11,507 nucleotides of DNA from Larix sibirica. Lineage: Eukaryota > Streptophyta > Pinopsida > Pinales > Pinaceae. The stretch spans positions 12,235 through 23,741 of the forward strand of contig NWUY0300054517.1 of assembly GCA_004151065.3 (NCBI GenBank), given 5' to 3'. A program made the translations under genes and the position numbers. Positions 1 to 8,264 of this stretch are shown here, one piece after another; position 1 is the first letter of the stretch; every line of letters begins with the position of its first letter. Under the pieces are notes generated by a model that ran no database searches, was not told the DNA's origin, and saw only the letters and a list, made by a program, of their open reading frames with translations.

Positions 1-257
1 TCTAGCTTCAATCTCTTCTCCTTGTGTACATGAATGTACATCGGGAAACCAAAGATACTCAAATGAATGACTTCATGTTTCATGATTATGAATACTTCCT
101 CTAGAGTCTTGTCCCCCAATATATGATGAGGGCTCTTGTTTTGAACATAAACTGCAATACTAGATGTCTCTGCCCATAAATCCATGGGTAAGCCATGATC
201 ATAGATCATTGCTTGAACTGGGCGTCTTGTCAAATTATACAAGCTTCCCTCTCAAAC
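1..257 (-). pseudogene. Copia integrase segment with internal deletion
   Basis: The segment is one minus-strand frame, interrupted by a TGA at 252-254 that stands where an Arg codon (CGA) is usual. It reads EGSLYNLTRRPVQA and then AMIYDHGLPMDLWAE. In copia elements the first block lies just after protease, while the second (GLPxxLWAEA, then QNxSPH and the FGxPxYxHVxKEKRxKL block) lies late in the integrase core. The HHCC zinc-binding region and most of the catalytic core normally between them are absent, so roughly 200 or more residues appear deleted at about position 205-215. That estimate rests on family knowledge. The window edge truncates the C-terminal side. Confidence 0.8.
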
Positions 258-640
258 ACCAATCACTTTAGTTGAATCTATGCTTGAGTACTTATTNCTT
301 ATGCCATACCAGAACCCGACCATCCACATAGACAACTCTAAAGCCTTGTCCTCCAAGACTAAAATAGATAGGAGGTTCTTCTTTAGTCTAAGTACAAATA
401 GTATGTCATTCATATGCATAGTGTCTCCTGAATCCAACTAGAAGGATGTAGATCCAACACCCTTCACTTCATATCTGGAATCGTCCCCAAGTTCCACATG
501 TAGTGAAGAATTTTCTTTTGACAAATTTGTGAGAGTACTTTGATATCCTGTCATATGTCTAGAAGCACTGCTATATACCAACCAAATCTCACTGTTGTTG
601 GTAATGGATCTTGAAAGAGTAGAGATAAATTATTACTCCT
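252..640 (-). pseudogene. Copia protease remnant lacking the catalytic Asp
   Basis: Read on the minus strand, the block W-L-V-Y-S-S-A-S-R-H-M-T-G aligns with the copia retropepsin active site, normally D-S-G in this position. Here the Asp codon at 573-575 reads TAT (Tyr) and the Gly codon at 567-569 reads AGT (Ser), so the aspartic protease cannot be functional. About 45 codons later a TAG at 438-440 interrupts the frame just before LDSGDTMHMNDILFV. Downstream, LRLKKNLLSI and KVIGV are typical of the protease-to-integrase linker. An ambiguous base N lies at 297 inside the frame; the reading continues across it without a shift, so it may be a true ambiguous call. Confidence 0.8.
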
Positions 641-699
641 TCCTAACAAGCTCATCAACTTGTGATTCTTTGGTCATGTTCTATGATTGGTCCTCTGCT

Positions 700-993
700 T
701 CAGCAATAGATGCATGTTGCTTCCCTTTTCTTTTCTTTTCTTCTCATGACATGTGTTAGAAAAATGGCCAAACTTATGATAGTTATATCACTTGATATGA
801 CAGAGATCATTTGTCTTATGTTCATGAATTGGAACATGTCTTTTCCCTTTGTTTTATTTTTCCTATAAGGAAATTTCCTTCCTTTCCCTTTCCTTGCATG
901 AGCTGCAAGGGCTAAATTTTCTTCATCCTGAAATTTTTGAGGACCACTTAGAGACATAATTCTTCCTTCATATTGGACACAATCAATCCACAA
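700..993 (-). pseudogene. Gag C-terminal segment (second duplicate copy)
   Basis: Near-identical to the stretch 418 bases to its right, differing at one codon (MRRKEKKRE here, MRREEKKRE there). It holds the same frame break before the zinc knuckle and the same loss of two Cys ligands. This copy is followed in minus orientation by the frame ASIAEAEDQS and SQVDELVRKE leading into the protease remnant, so it is the one joined to pol. A shift between the knuckle frame and this frame falls in the AAAAG-rich tract at about 725-745, a likely slippage site. Confidence 0.75.
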
Positions 994-1117
994 TCGATCA
1001 AGTTATGGTAGTGCATCCCTGGCACAAACACCCTGAATGAAAGGTTCCCATGAAGTGGGAAGACCATNCTCATCAAACTATGATTCTTTGGTCCTCTTCT
1101 ATGATTGGTCCTCTGCT

Positions 1118-1411
1118 TCAGCAATAGATGCATGTTGCTTCCCTTTTCTTTTCTTCTCTTCTCATGACATGTGTTAGAAAAATGGCCAAACTTATGATAG
1201 TTATATCACTTGATATGACAGAGATCATTTGTCTTATGTTCATGAATTGGAACATGTCTTTTCCCTTTGTTTTATTTTTCCTATAAGGAAATTTCCTTCC
1301 TTTCCCTTTCCTTGCATGAGCTGCAAGGGCTAAATTTTCTTCATCCTGAAATTTTTGAGGACCACTTAGAGACATAATTCTTCCTTCATATTGGACACAA
1401 TCAATCCACAA
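1118..1411 (-). pseudogene. Gag C-terminal segment (upstream duplicate copy)
   Basis: This 97-codon open stretch begins inside gag (WIDCVQYEGRIMS), runs through a Lys/Arg-rich linker (ARKGKGRKFPYRKNKTKGK), then leaves the gag frame. The zinc knuckle continues in another frame as YNYHKFGHFSNTC. In the canonical C-x2-C-x4-H-x4-C motif the first Cys codon is a TGA stop here and the second Cys is Tyr; only the His and last Cys survive. The apparent Met start is internal to gag, not a real initiation site: the upstream gag frame continues into LPTSWEPFIQGVCARDALP and is cut by a stop at 1421-1423. The copy at 700-993 is its near-identical duplicate. Confidence 0.75.
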
Positions 1412-2002
1412 TCGATCAAGTTATGGTAGTGCATCCCTGGCACAAACACCCTGAATGAAAGGTTACCATGAAGTGGGAAGACCATTGAGAGCAAATGAGA
1501 CAAGCTTTTCATCATCAACTTTTTCTCCAATGGCTATGAGTTGATCCCTTGTATGAGTAATATTTATAAAATATGTAGCAATAGTATTTGACTTTGTCAT
1601 ACATTTCTTTAGCTTTCTTCAATTGTGCAATCTGTGGGAGCAAGTGATCTTTTACTAAGTCAACTAGAATCCTTTTTTCCTTAGATTCATTTTTATTTTG
1701 CTTAGATTTCCCATCATCATCTCAATCTATAGGTTTACGAATAACTTTGCTTACATAATCATTAACCTCATTTTCTTTCAAGATGAATTATATTCTTGTT
1801 TTCCAGGATCTGAAGTTCATAGCACTGTCAAGTCTATTTTCAACCTTGAGCATGGTCACCATCTTGACCCTAGCACCAAACCACAGATGCTTAATATTTG
1901 CAAATAAACTTGTTCTGGTACACTGTTTAGGACTACATCAACCTGATATGTCTTCAAAACTGAGATCTGAAACCTTGTTTCTCTTATGCCATGTTGATTT
2001 TA

Positions 2003-2024
2003 CCACTTTCATATTTGATAATTA
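2003..2024 (-). other. Possible decayed primer-binding site of the minus-strand copia
   Basis: Read on the minus strand, TTATCAAATATGAAAGTGG has partial likeness to the Met-tRNA primer-binding motif TGGTATCAGAGC used by plant copia elements. It lies about 140 bases upstream of the first recognisable gag codons, a plausible distance. The match is weak and the adjacent LTR end is not clear. Confidence 0.25.
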
Positions 2025-2091
2025 TTTCCCCTATGAATTTTATGCAGCAGATTCTTCATAAAATAAGTATACACTAAAAGGTTCAACGATA

Positions 2092-2472
2092 TGTTACGCC
2101 TTAAATGTTTTATATAAAAGATGAATGATTGATTAAAAAATGAAATGAATACAATACAATACATGGACCATTAAATAGGTCTCATCGTTCCTTTTCGAAC
2201 GTAAAAGGCATGTCCTTTTACTCTTTATTTAGATGCTTAATTAATTAATTATTATATCATCGCCTCTCCCATGGTTTCATAAAACCATGGTATTGGCCCA
2301 TGGTATTTTATTTATTTATCTTTTCATTTTAATATTTAATTTATTATTATATCATCACCTCTCCATGGTTTCATAAAACCATGATATTTTCCCATGGTAT
2401 TTTATACTATTTATATTTATTTATTTGCACATACCCTCAATTATTCTTTAATTATCATTTATGTATGTAACA
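2092..2472. mobile_element. LTR-like block with TGTTAC...GTAACA ends
   Basis: The block starts with TGTTAC at 2092 and ends with GTAACA at 2472, perfect 6-bp inverted ends that include the TG...CA expected of an LTR. It lies directly upstream of the minus-strand copia gag, where its 5' LTR should be. In minus orientation it contains a TATA-like CTATTTAATGG near 2170-2180 followed by a T-rich stretch. It also holds two CCATGG hairpins. Against this, the flanking five bases (CGATA and AGATC) do not match, and a good primer-binding site does not abut 2091. It may be the 5' LTR of the neighbour, a solo LTR, or chance. Confidence 0.42.
2247..2410. repeat. Two 95-bp-spaced copies with CCATGG hairpins
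   Basis: Two similar blocks, starting near 2247 and 2343 at an offset of 95, share the order ATTATATCATC, CTCCCATGG, TTTCATAAAACCATG, a further CCCATGG and TATTTTAT. In the first, 2269-2277 and 2282-2290 form a perfect 9-bp stem with a 4-base loop. In the second, 2363-2371 pairs with 2376-2384 with one mismatch. Each has a third CCATGG close by (2298-2303 and 2392-2397). Confidence 0.8.
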
Positions 2473-2700
2473 AGATCTAGAAACTTAGTCTTCATATCCC
2501 AAGAAGGATTTCGATGAGATTGCTTCACATGCACGTCCATCCATGTTAGAAGAGATAAAGTGTGTGTGCACCCACACTAGGGTAGACTTGACCATTCCAA
2601 TAGGGGCAGCTAATCCCTAAGAATGGGAAAGTCAACTCCACTCTATTATGACAAGGAATACTAGAACCGGGTAGGCATGTGATGGGAAACACAAGTCCTA

Positions 2701-2925
2701 TACCACTTTATCAAGTACCATGATCAAGAAGCACTATACTAGGGCCTCCCAGAACCAAGGAATATATTTGCAAGCATCCAAGCCTTCTACCACTTGGCCA
2801 AGCACCATGACCAAGAAAGGCTACATCCAAGGGCCTCACATACTCTAGTGAGTGAACCATCATCATCCTCCATAGGTCAAATCACCATGACCCATCGAGC
2901 CAAGCACTATGGCTACGTCCACTAG
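2701..2925. repeat. Imperfect tandem repeat, about 80-87 bp period
   Basis: Three diverged units share the order CAAGTACCATGA or CAAGCACCATGA, then CCAAG, GGCTAC and GGGCCTC. They begin near 2701, 2788 and about 2870, with offsets of about 87 and 79. The first two are clearest: TACCACTTTATCAAGTACC against TACCACTTGGCCAAGCACC. Confidence 0.5.
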
Positions 2926-3591
2926 GATGTCTTCCCAAAGCTTCCCCAAACATCAACATGTGACATATCGCAAGATGCAATATTTGGGAAATGCAATGAA
3001 CGGAAACTCTTTACGATAAGGGGAATATTTACAAAGATGTGATAAAACAATTTTTTTGGAACTAAAATCCTATGCATTGCTCATTCCAAAACCTTGGAAC
3101 TTGAAATGTATAACATGATATAAAGACTTTGATGTGTGATAAGGGAAAGGATCCCTTCATGGTTGTGTTTATTTCACATAAAACCAAGTTTTGGGACTCA
3201 TTGATACATTATGAAGAACATTTTTTTCAAATTTGTGATACAAATGAAGGAATAAGGAGTCAAATGCTAATGCTTTGTCACAATTAAATAAACACTTGGA
3301 TCCCATGATGTATCATAAGAAACAAAGTTTATGGACCTACGATAAATTGCAAGGATAAAAGAAATTTTAGATGCAATGCATTGAAAGAAATAATCTTGAA
3401 ACTCCAAGATGCAATTTGAGAAGATATAATACTTTGAATGCAATCTAAGTTAGAAAAATCCATTATCTAAAGTCTCCAAAAACATCCTTTCACCAATGCA
3501 TTCAAAGGACTGAAATTTGATGAAGTAAAAGAAAAATCTTAGACACGAGGGTCCCCCCCATGTATTTTATATGCAATGATAAAAATTCTAG

Positions 3592-3606
3592 ACAGGAGGG
3601 GGGATT
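3592..3606 (+). other. Polypurine-tract-like G run
   Basis: ACAGGAGGGGGGATT is preceded by TCTAG. G-rich tracts of this type prime plus-strand synthesis next to a 3' LTR. No clear LTR start follows, so this is only a candidate. Confidence 0.25.
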
Positions 3607-3962
3607 ATTCCTAGTTCAAAAATTGAATACAAACTGGAAGGACCATATATCTATGGATGAGTTGATAGAAACACAATTTATGTAGAAGAAATAGACTACC
3701 TTTTCTAGATAAACTTACCTTCAACTTGCGTGGATTCCCACTAGAACTTGTCCTTTTGAAATTTCCTCATGAGAACCCATTCTCAAGATTAAGTAACTCA
3801 CTAGTTAGAGCCATAGGGCCAGGTTTATGAAATAAATTCTCTGACTTTAGTTCATCCAAATATTCCAACAGAGTACCATAGAATTGTTACAAACAAGTAA
3901 CAAGTGATATTTTTCTCAAGTTGGTTGTTTACATTCGCTTGGTGTCGCTTCACTACCAACAA

Positions 3963-4095
3963 GTGTCCATAGCCTTGATGGAGTGACCTCAACAACCCAA
4001 GCCTTTCCCTATTTCCAATGAATGTCCATAGCTCCGATAGAGATATCTACATATCCCACATGATCTAAATTCCTTTTCCAAGCCTTTACCTTTTG
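3963..4095. repeat. Imperfect duplicated block around TGTCCATAGC
   Basis: TGTCCATAGC followed by a degenerate GATNGAG occurs at 3964 and 4024, 60 bases apart. CAAGCCTTT with a following pyrimidine run occurs at about 3998 and 4079. The spacing differs, so this is a diverged, indel-broken duplication. Confidence 0.4.
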
Positions 4096-4742
4096 ATTTC
4101 ACTTTATGTGAGATGTGGATGGGGGAAGCTTAGTAATTTTCTAAGGGTTTGTGGTATTATACATCATATCCAAGAACCAGTTAAGCTATGGTAGGTATTT
4201 CCCTTATATGCATAACTATGAGCATATTACCGATATTCTTAGTTTAATGTTAGTCATGCATATTGTGAGTGGATGGGACCCCAGGGGTAGCTAGAAAGCT
4301 ACTCAAAAGTTGAGTTTTGAACTGTTCATGGTTACTCATATATCCAAGTAGTGTTCCATTGTTGACACGATGGTTCATATATTCAATCAAAGTTTCGATC
4401 AAATAATTGTGAAACAATGATTAGTCTATTGGGCTCATGATAGAGTTCCATAGTTATGAATAGCCATGTTTGGGAACTCTAAGAAGGATATAATACTTTT
4501 GATGCAAGATCCATTAGTTTTGTGTATAAGACAAAGGAAATTATTTTTGAGTGTATTGAAATAACCAATCTAAAAAGAGAAGTATGAGAAAAAAAATGAA
4601 AATAGTAATCAAACTATGGAAAACCTATGTGAAAGCAAAAAAGAGAAAAACCATCATCAAATAAAATCCAAAAACAAGTGAGAAAGCAATTTTATTTATG
4701 CACAAGATAACTACTTAGGAATAAGCTAATTAAAGGACCTCA

Positions 4743-5190
4743 TTAGAACTTGGCCATTGATAAGAATGAGGTCTAAATCTCCCTTTAGATTTGAAGTTTA
4801 TTCCTAAAATCAAGCTTTTCGACCACTTGAAAAAGACCAAGCCATAAATGATAAAATTTAGTATGCTTTCATTTATATTCGTGTGACTTGTATCATTTCA
4901 AAACAAGATCTCCCACCTACAATCCTTTATATTCTACATACCAATTATCAAACCATCTTTTAAATATTTGTTGAGGAAAACAATTTTCTTTTGTTGCTTT
5001 CTCTCTTTCTTCTTCTAATTTCAATAGAGTATTGACCTTGTTTTGGATGGCTTGGAAAATTTACCAAGGAGAGCCTTGAGATGGTTGGAGAGATGGAAAG
5101 AAAAAATTCAAGGGGAGGATTGTTTTTTCACATAAACTAAAAAATAAGGGGATGTTCCAGTGCATGTAATGATACCATGGTTTCAATCCT
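4743..5190 (-). pseudogene. Ty3/gypsy integrase C-terminal remnant
   Basis: On the minus strand the order is TGTSPYFLVY (near 5132-5161), then after a one-frame shift EKTILPLNF, QNKVNTLLKLEEEREKAT, KRWFDNW, VGDLVLK (near 4897-4917), KHTKFYHLWLGLFQVVEKL and a short tail ending in stops at 4740-4745. TGTSPY-LVYG and KE-ILPLxF are hallmarks of the end of the gypsy integrase core. VGDLVL with LWxGPF is the C-terminal DNA-binding region used in target binding; here the usual Pro reads Leu. The frame holds several stops, such as TAG at 4918-4920 and two TGA after VLK. No chromodomain is visible. Upstream RT, RNase H and the catalytic DDE residues are not recognisable beyond 5190, so this is an isolated tail. 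Confidence 0.85.
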
Positions 5191-5192
5191 TT

Positions 5193-5216
5193 GAACTTAA
5201 TCATGAACTTAATCAT
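5193..5216. repeat. 12-bp unit duplicated in tandem
   Basis: GAACTTAATCAT occurs twice head to tail (5193-5204 and 5205-5216) without mismatch. Confidence 0.8.
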
Positions 5217-6337
5217 ATTTATATTATAAATATGCTTTCATTTACTATGTGTTTCTAAACACCATGGGGTAGCTTCCATGGTGATTTTGAACACTAAAAA
5301 AATGATAATTTTAATGTTGATGAAAGGTTCCAAGGTTGATTGGTGGGGAGGACATTGACAAGGCTATGAGATTACTAGAGGGGAAAGGTAAGGGAGTTCT
5401 AAGGGGAGATTGACCTATGTTATTATGGTGTCACGCTCTACACATAAGCTCCTTCATGTGATTATCCTATAATCATTCAATCATAATGTTTATTCTACTA
5501 TAATGAGGAGCCAACTAGTGAAACGATTAATTACTTTAAGTATTATCGCATATCCTTATGTACCTACCTCTTATTTTGAACAAATTAATTTCTATATTTT
5601 TGCAATAAAGGAGAGTTCAATTAGAATCTTGATTCATGTCATTAAGAAAGTGGAATATTTTGATTAATATACTTCATTTCTCTCTAATTCATTCATTCAT
5701 GAAAAAATCAAAGGGAGAAAGAGAAGCTTGGGAAAAAGAGGGTTTTGGGAGATAAAAAAAAATGGGTTGGAGGAATAAAACTTAATCCAACTCTCATATG
5801 AAGCATGGAGAGATGAAATAAAGGTTTCTTGGTGAGATTAGAATCCATTAGAGAGTATAAAGATACTATTTCAAATTCTCTAAAGTTCTTGTCTTGTTAT
5901 ATTGTCCAAAGAACCATAAAAATCTATGTCCAATAAGCTTCATAGTGTTGGAAAGGAATTTTTGAAGCAGGTAATGTCTTGGGATCACATTGGCCATACT
6001 GAAGAGCACATAGAGGAAGGATGTTTTTGAGAGAATAAATAGTATATAAAGGATGACTTCCTGTGTTATATGGATAAAGGAATGAGTGCTAAGAGTTGAT
6101 CTAATTGAGAAATTGAACAAATAACCAATAGTGTCTTGCTTGGTTGGAATCTTGGAAGATTTTAGTGAAACGAAGAGTGGTTTGGGAAACCCTAAAAATA
6201 TTATTCACCTTGGTGGTCTCATATCCTAGCATGAGGTTGGCATTCTACAGTGAAATAGCCTATGGTTGGGAGGATATCAATCCCCCATGGTCAATTTCCT
6301 TGGAGATTCATCTTGAAAAAGATAAGTGTACTTGATC

Positions 6338-6443
6338 TACATTTTGTTTATGAATTTAATATTGTAGACTGATGAGTAAAATGAACTCAAGTACATTTTG
6401 TTTATGAATTTAATATTGTAGACTAATGAGTAAAATGAACTCA
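6338..6443. repeat. 54-bp tandem duplication
   Basis: TACATTTTGTTTATGAATTT opens both copies at 6338 and 6392. They match over about 52 bases with one difference (G at 6371, A at 6425), ending in GAACTCA. This is a recent local duplication with no coding content. Confidence 0.95.
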
Positions 6444-7028
6444 TTACTTGTTACGAGGATTTGTTATGAAAATGTTGTATATGATATGAGAACATGATTT
6501 ATGTGAATAAAAAATTAGTGGGCAAATATGTGTGGAAATGCTTTGGAAATTCCAAGACAAAAGTGTTGAGTAAAAGTCTAACTCCTCTACCCACATGAAA
6601 TTGATAATATGAAATTTATGAACTCTAAAAAAATATAATCAGTTACTAAGAATTCATCGTTTAAAAATATTCGAAAATGAGTTATTAAAATCTCTTTAAA
6701 AAATATTGGAATTATGGAGGTTTTCCTACAAATGCATGTCATTGTTTTTTAGAAGTTTTACGAGTCTTTGTTCCTTTTTAGTTATGCTCTGTAATTGAAT
6801 TATTTGGACCCGTTAATCTCAATATTGATATATTTTATTTTAAAGTTACATAGAAGATGATTTCCTCTACCTCCTCTATATATTCACTACAAATATTGGT
6901 TTTGCACAAGACAAAAGACTGAACCCTATGTTTTGAAAATTCTATGTGCAAAATTTAAATGATGCACGAATTTGTTGGTGTATTTAAAATCAATAATGAT
7001 TATGAAATTTTTAGGGAAGGTATATCAT

Positions 7029-7048
7029 GATATATTGTACAATATATC
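7029..7048. repeat. Perfect 20-bp palindrome
   Basis: GATATATTGTACAATATATC is its own reverse complement over all 20 bases. It is AT-rich and could form a cruciform, but no function is implied. Confidence 0.9.
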
Positions 7049-7204
7049 CAATTTTTGGACTTTAACTCCAAAGAATGATTGCGCACTAACAAAAAGAATG
7101 GTTCCTTGTTAGCACATGTGTGTGTGGTTATTAATATTCACTGAGACTCACTTTGATTTATCAGACCTAGTGAAGAATCCCTTGGTTTTCTTTAAATTTC
7201 CGTG

Positions 7205-7975
7205 CTAAAAAATATTTAAGAGAAGCAATCCTTGATCACCATAGTTATGACGAGTTAAAAAGTTAAAAAGGTCAGTATTGTAGCAAATATTTTGAAATTG
7301 CGCTTTAATGTGGGTATATGTAGGACATTCTATGAGAAGTAGATTTTCATTTTCAACCCTCCTCGTATCATAAAGATATGACAAATTATTTCATCCCATG
7401 ACATTTTAGGAATTGTCCAGTGTCCTATTTCACTATGGATCTCGTGAGAGTTTGTTATTATTTTAACAATGTTGATTTTCTTCTTTATTCTAGTTTAAAA
7501 AGAGATATAGTTTCAATCTTCTAGATTATGGTTGATCATCTCCTTATTGTGTCTAATTTTCCTTATCCTCTAATTATTTATCGCACTACAACTTCTCCTT
7601 AAATTTAAATGTAATAATATTTTTAATACTATCTCTATTCTTCAAAGTGACATCTTCATCGACTCCCAAATGATTTAGCCAAGACTTGGCATCTTTATGT
7701 CAACCTCACTTAAGCCACATGTGGTTTTGACTATAGTTTGCAACAATATTAGGGAGCCTCTTATCTCAAATGTTTATCTTGTTCTTGTACATTAGGTACC
7801 TAGTCATAGCCATGCTCTCAATGGGGGATATACTCGCTTCTATGAGGAGAATATGATAGGGTGTATTGCCTTTAATTTTGAGATTATATGTTATAAAGTG
7901 ATTTTGCATTTTCTCTTGCTGGAACAACGAATCATGCTAGTTCATCACACATGTGGATCTTTAGAAGACAAATAG
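7205..7975 (-). pseudogene. LINE (non-LTR retrotransposon) ORF2 C-terminal remnant, copy 1
   Basis: The minus strand carries the region that follows reverse transcriptase in a plant LINE ORF2. In order: HDSLFQQEKMQNHFITYN, LKIKGNTPYHILLIEASIS, PIESMAMTRYLMYKNKIN, KDAKSWLNHLGVDEDVTL, SIKNIITFKFKEKL, KKKINIVKIITNSHEIHSE, GHWTIPKMSWDEIICH, then after a 2-base shift LYDTRRVENENLLLIECP, THIKAQFQNICYNTD and HNYGDQGLLLLNIF, ending at a TAG (7205-7207). The CH..Y...EC block is a C-x2-C-H-C zinc site with the second Cys now Tyr and the His position Leu. At least seven stops interrupt it. RT itself is missing: recognisable sequence ends near 7975, just before the copia LTR. The family call is from remembered motif order. 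Confidence 0.8.
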
Positions 7976-8010
7976 TTTATAGGTGATGGTTAATTAGAAG
8001 TGTGATTGAG

Positions 8011-8125
8011 CAGTTGACTAGTTAGTCAACTGATGGGCCGATTAGGATTTTGACTAGTCAAACCAACCAATCGATAAAGGAGTCAACTGACCAACAGATG
8101 GAGGATTCTACTAATTGACCAACTA
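8011..8125. promoter_or_regulatory. Cluster of TTGAC palindromes in the U3 region
   Basis: A 10-bp perfect inverted repeat with a 2-base loop (8011-8032, CAGTTGACTA and TAGTCAACTG) is followed by a 14-bp perfect palindrome TTTGACTAGTCAAA (8049-8062), then AGTCAACTGACC near 8081 and AATTGACCAACTAGTC near 8113. This gives about six TTGAC cores on both strands in some 110 bases. TTGAC is the core of the WRKY-bound W-box. Its place upstream of the LTR TATA box fits an enhancer block, but regulation is inferred. Confidence 0.55.
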
Positions 8126-8256
8126 GTCTGGTAGTTAAAACAAAATCATCTACACTTGCACAAACATGACATATTTCAAAGAGGACATTATGTGCTACAA
8201 CCCAAGTATGTGGAAACGTTCTTCCTCACTTCAAGGATTCAATTACATCATGGAGA

Positions 8257-8264
8257 TATAAAAG
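8257..8264 (+). promoter_or_regulatory. TATA box of the copia LTR
   Basis: TATAAAAG lies about 175 bases before the LTR end and downstream of the TTGAC cluster, the usual U3 to R arrangement. Confidence 0.5.

Larger units (their letters stand above)
651..1486. repeat. 418-bp tandem duplication with N at the junction
   Basis: Bases 651-1068 and 1069-1486 repeat with a constant offset of 418 and about 98% identity. I count roughly seven mismatches, five of them within the first 30 bases of the unit. The repeat covers the end of gag, the basic region and the zinc knuckle of the copia pseudogene, so the same 97-codon open stretch appears twice (700-993 and 1118-1411) with one residue different. 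The single N at 1068 is exactly the last base of the first copy. This is what an unmerged overlap between two contigs, or two alleles, would produce. A real recent duplication cannot be excluded. Confidence 0.93.
1..1880 (-). pseudogene. Decayed Ty1/copia gag-pol (gag, zinc knuckle, protease, integrase tail)
   Basis: On the minus strand I can follow copia polyprotein order from gag near 1862 down to integrase at base 1. Gag is recognisable by FRSWKTRI, VKDHLLPQIAQLKKAKE, RDQLIAIGEKVDD and FALNGLPTSWEPF. Then come a basic Lys-rich stretch, a ruined zinc knuckle (YHKFGHFSNTC), a protease remnant (YSSASRHMTG), DSGDTMHMND and LKKNLLSI, and finally the integrase-side segment LWAETSSIAVYVQNKSPH. 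In active copia elements this polyprotein packages RNA, cleaves itself and integrates cDNA. This copy is dead: stops at 252-254, 438-440, 1722-1724 and 1788-1790, several frameshifts, and internal deletions in gag and integrase. RT and RNase H would lie beyond base 1. Family assignment is from remembered motif patterns; no search was run. Overlapping plus-strand ORFs at 1698-2061 are antisense shadows. Confidence 0.9.
2473..4740. other. No recognisable gene; LTR-like or degenerate repeat DNA
   Basis: I see no protein family in any frame here, and stops are frequent. The composition (CCAAGCACCATGACC-type words, repeated GATGCAATG words between about 2970 and 3600, a G-rich tract near 3595) is what I would expect of old LTR or untranslated retrotransposon sequence. 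Part may be the 3' end of the gypsy element whose integrase tail lies to the right on the minus strand. No TG...CA boundary or target duplication could be settled. Confidence 0.5.
5217..7204. other. No recognisable gene; AT-rich spacer
   Basis: Open stretches here are short (84 codons minus at 5866-6120, 63 codons plus at 6144-6335), AT-rich and unlike families I know. They have no splice-like or regulatory context that would support a gene. The stretch holds the 54-bp duplication at 6338-6443 and a palindrome at 7029-7048. Between 5320 and 5414 one plus frame reads VPRLIGGEDIDKAMRLLEG, which looks protein-like but is only about 30 codons long and has stops on both sides. Confidence 0.6.

Noticed and set aside
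297-297. N at 297 as another contig join
   Set aside because: The copia frame continues through it without a shift and no flanking duplication is evident, so a simple ambiguous base is more likely.
948-1133. Minus-strand open stretch of 61 codons reading through the N at 1068
   Set aside because: It exists only because two duplicate copies are joined at the N; it mixes two frames of gag and is a junction product.
1698-2061. Two overlapping plus-strand open stretches of 69 and 92 codons
   Set aside because: They lie antisense to recognisable copia gag and its leader on the minus strand and have no family likeness of their own.
5322-5414. Plus-frame VPRLIGGEDIDKAMRLLEG, which looks like a piece of an enzyme
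   Set aside because: Only about 30 codons, with stops on both sides and no neighbouring exon-like sequence; I could not place it in a family.
5866-6335. Open stretches of 84 codons (minus) and 63 codons (plus)
   Set aside because: Short, AT-rich, no known domain, no supporting context; expected by chance in this composition.
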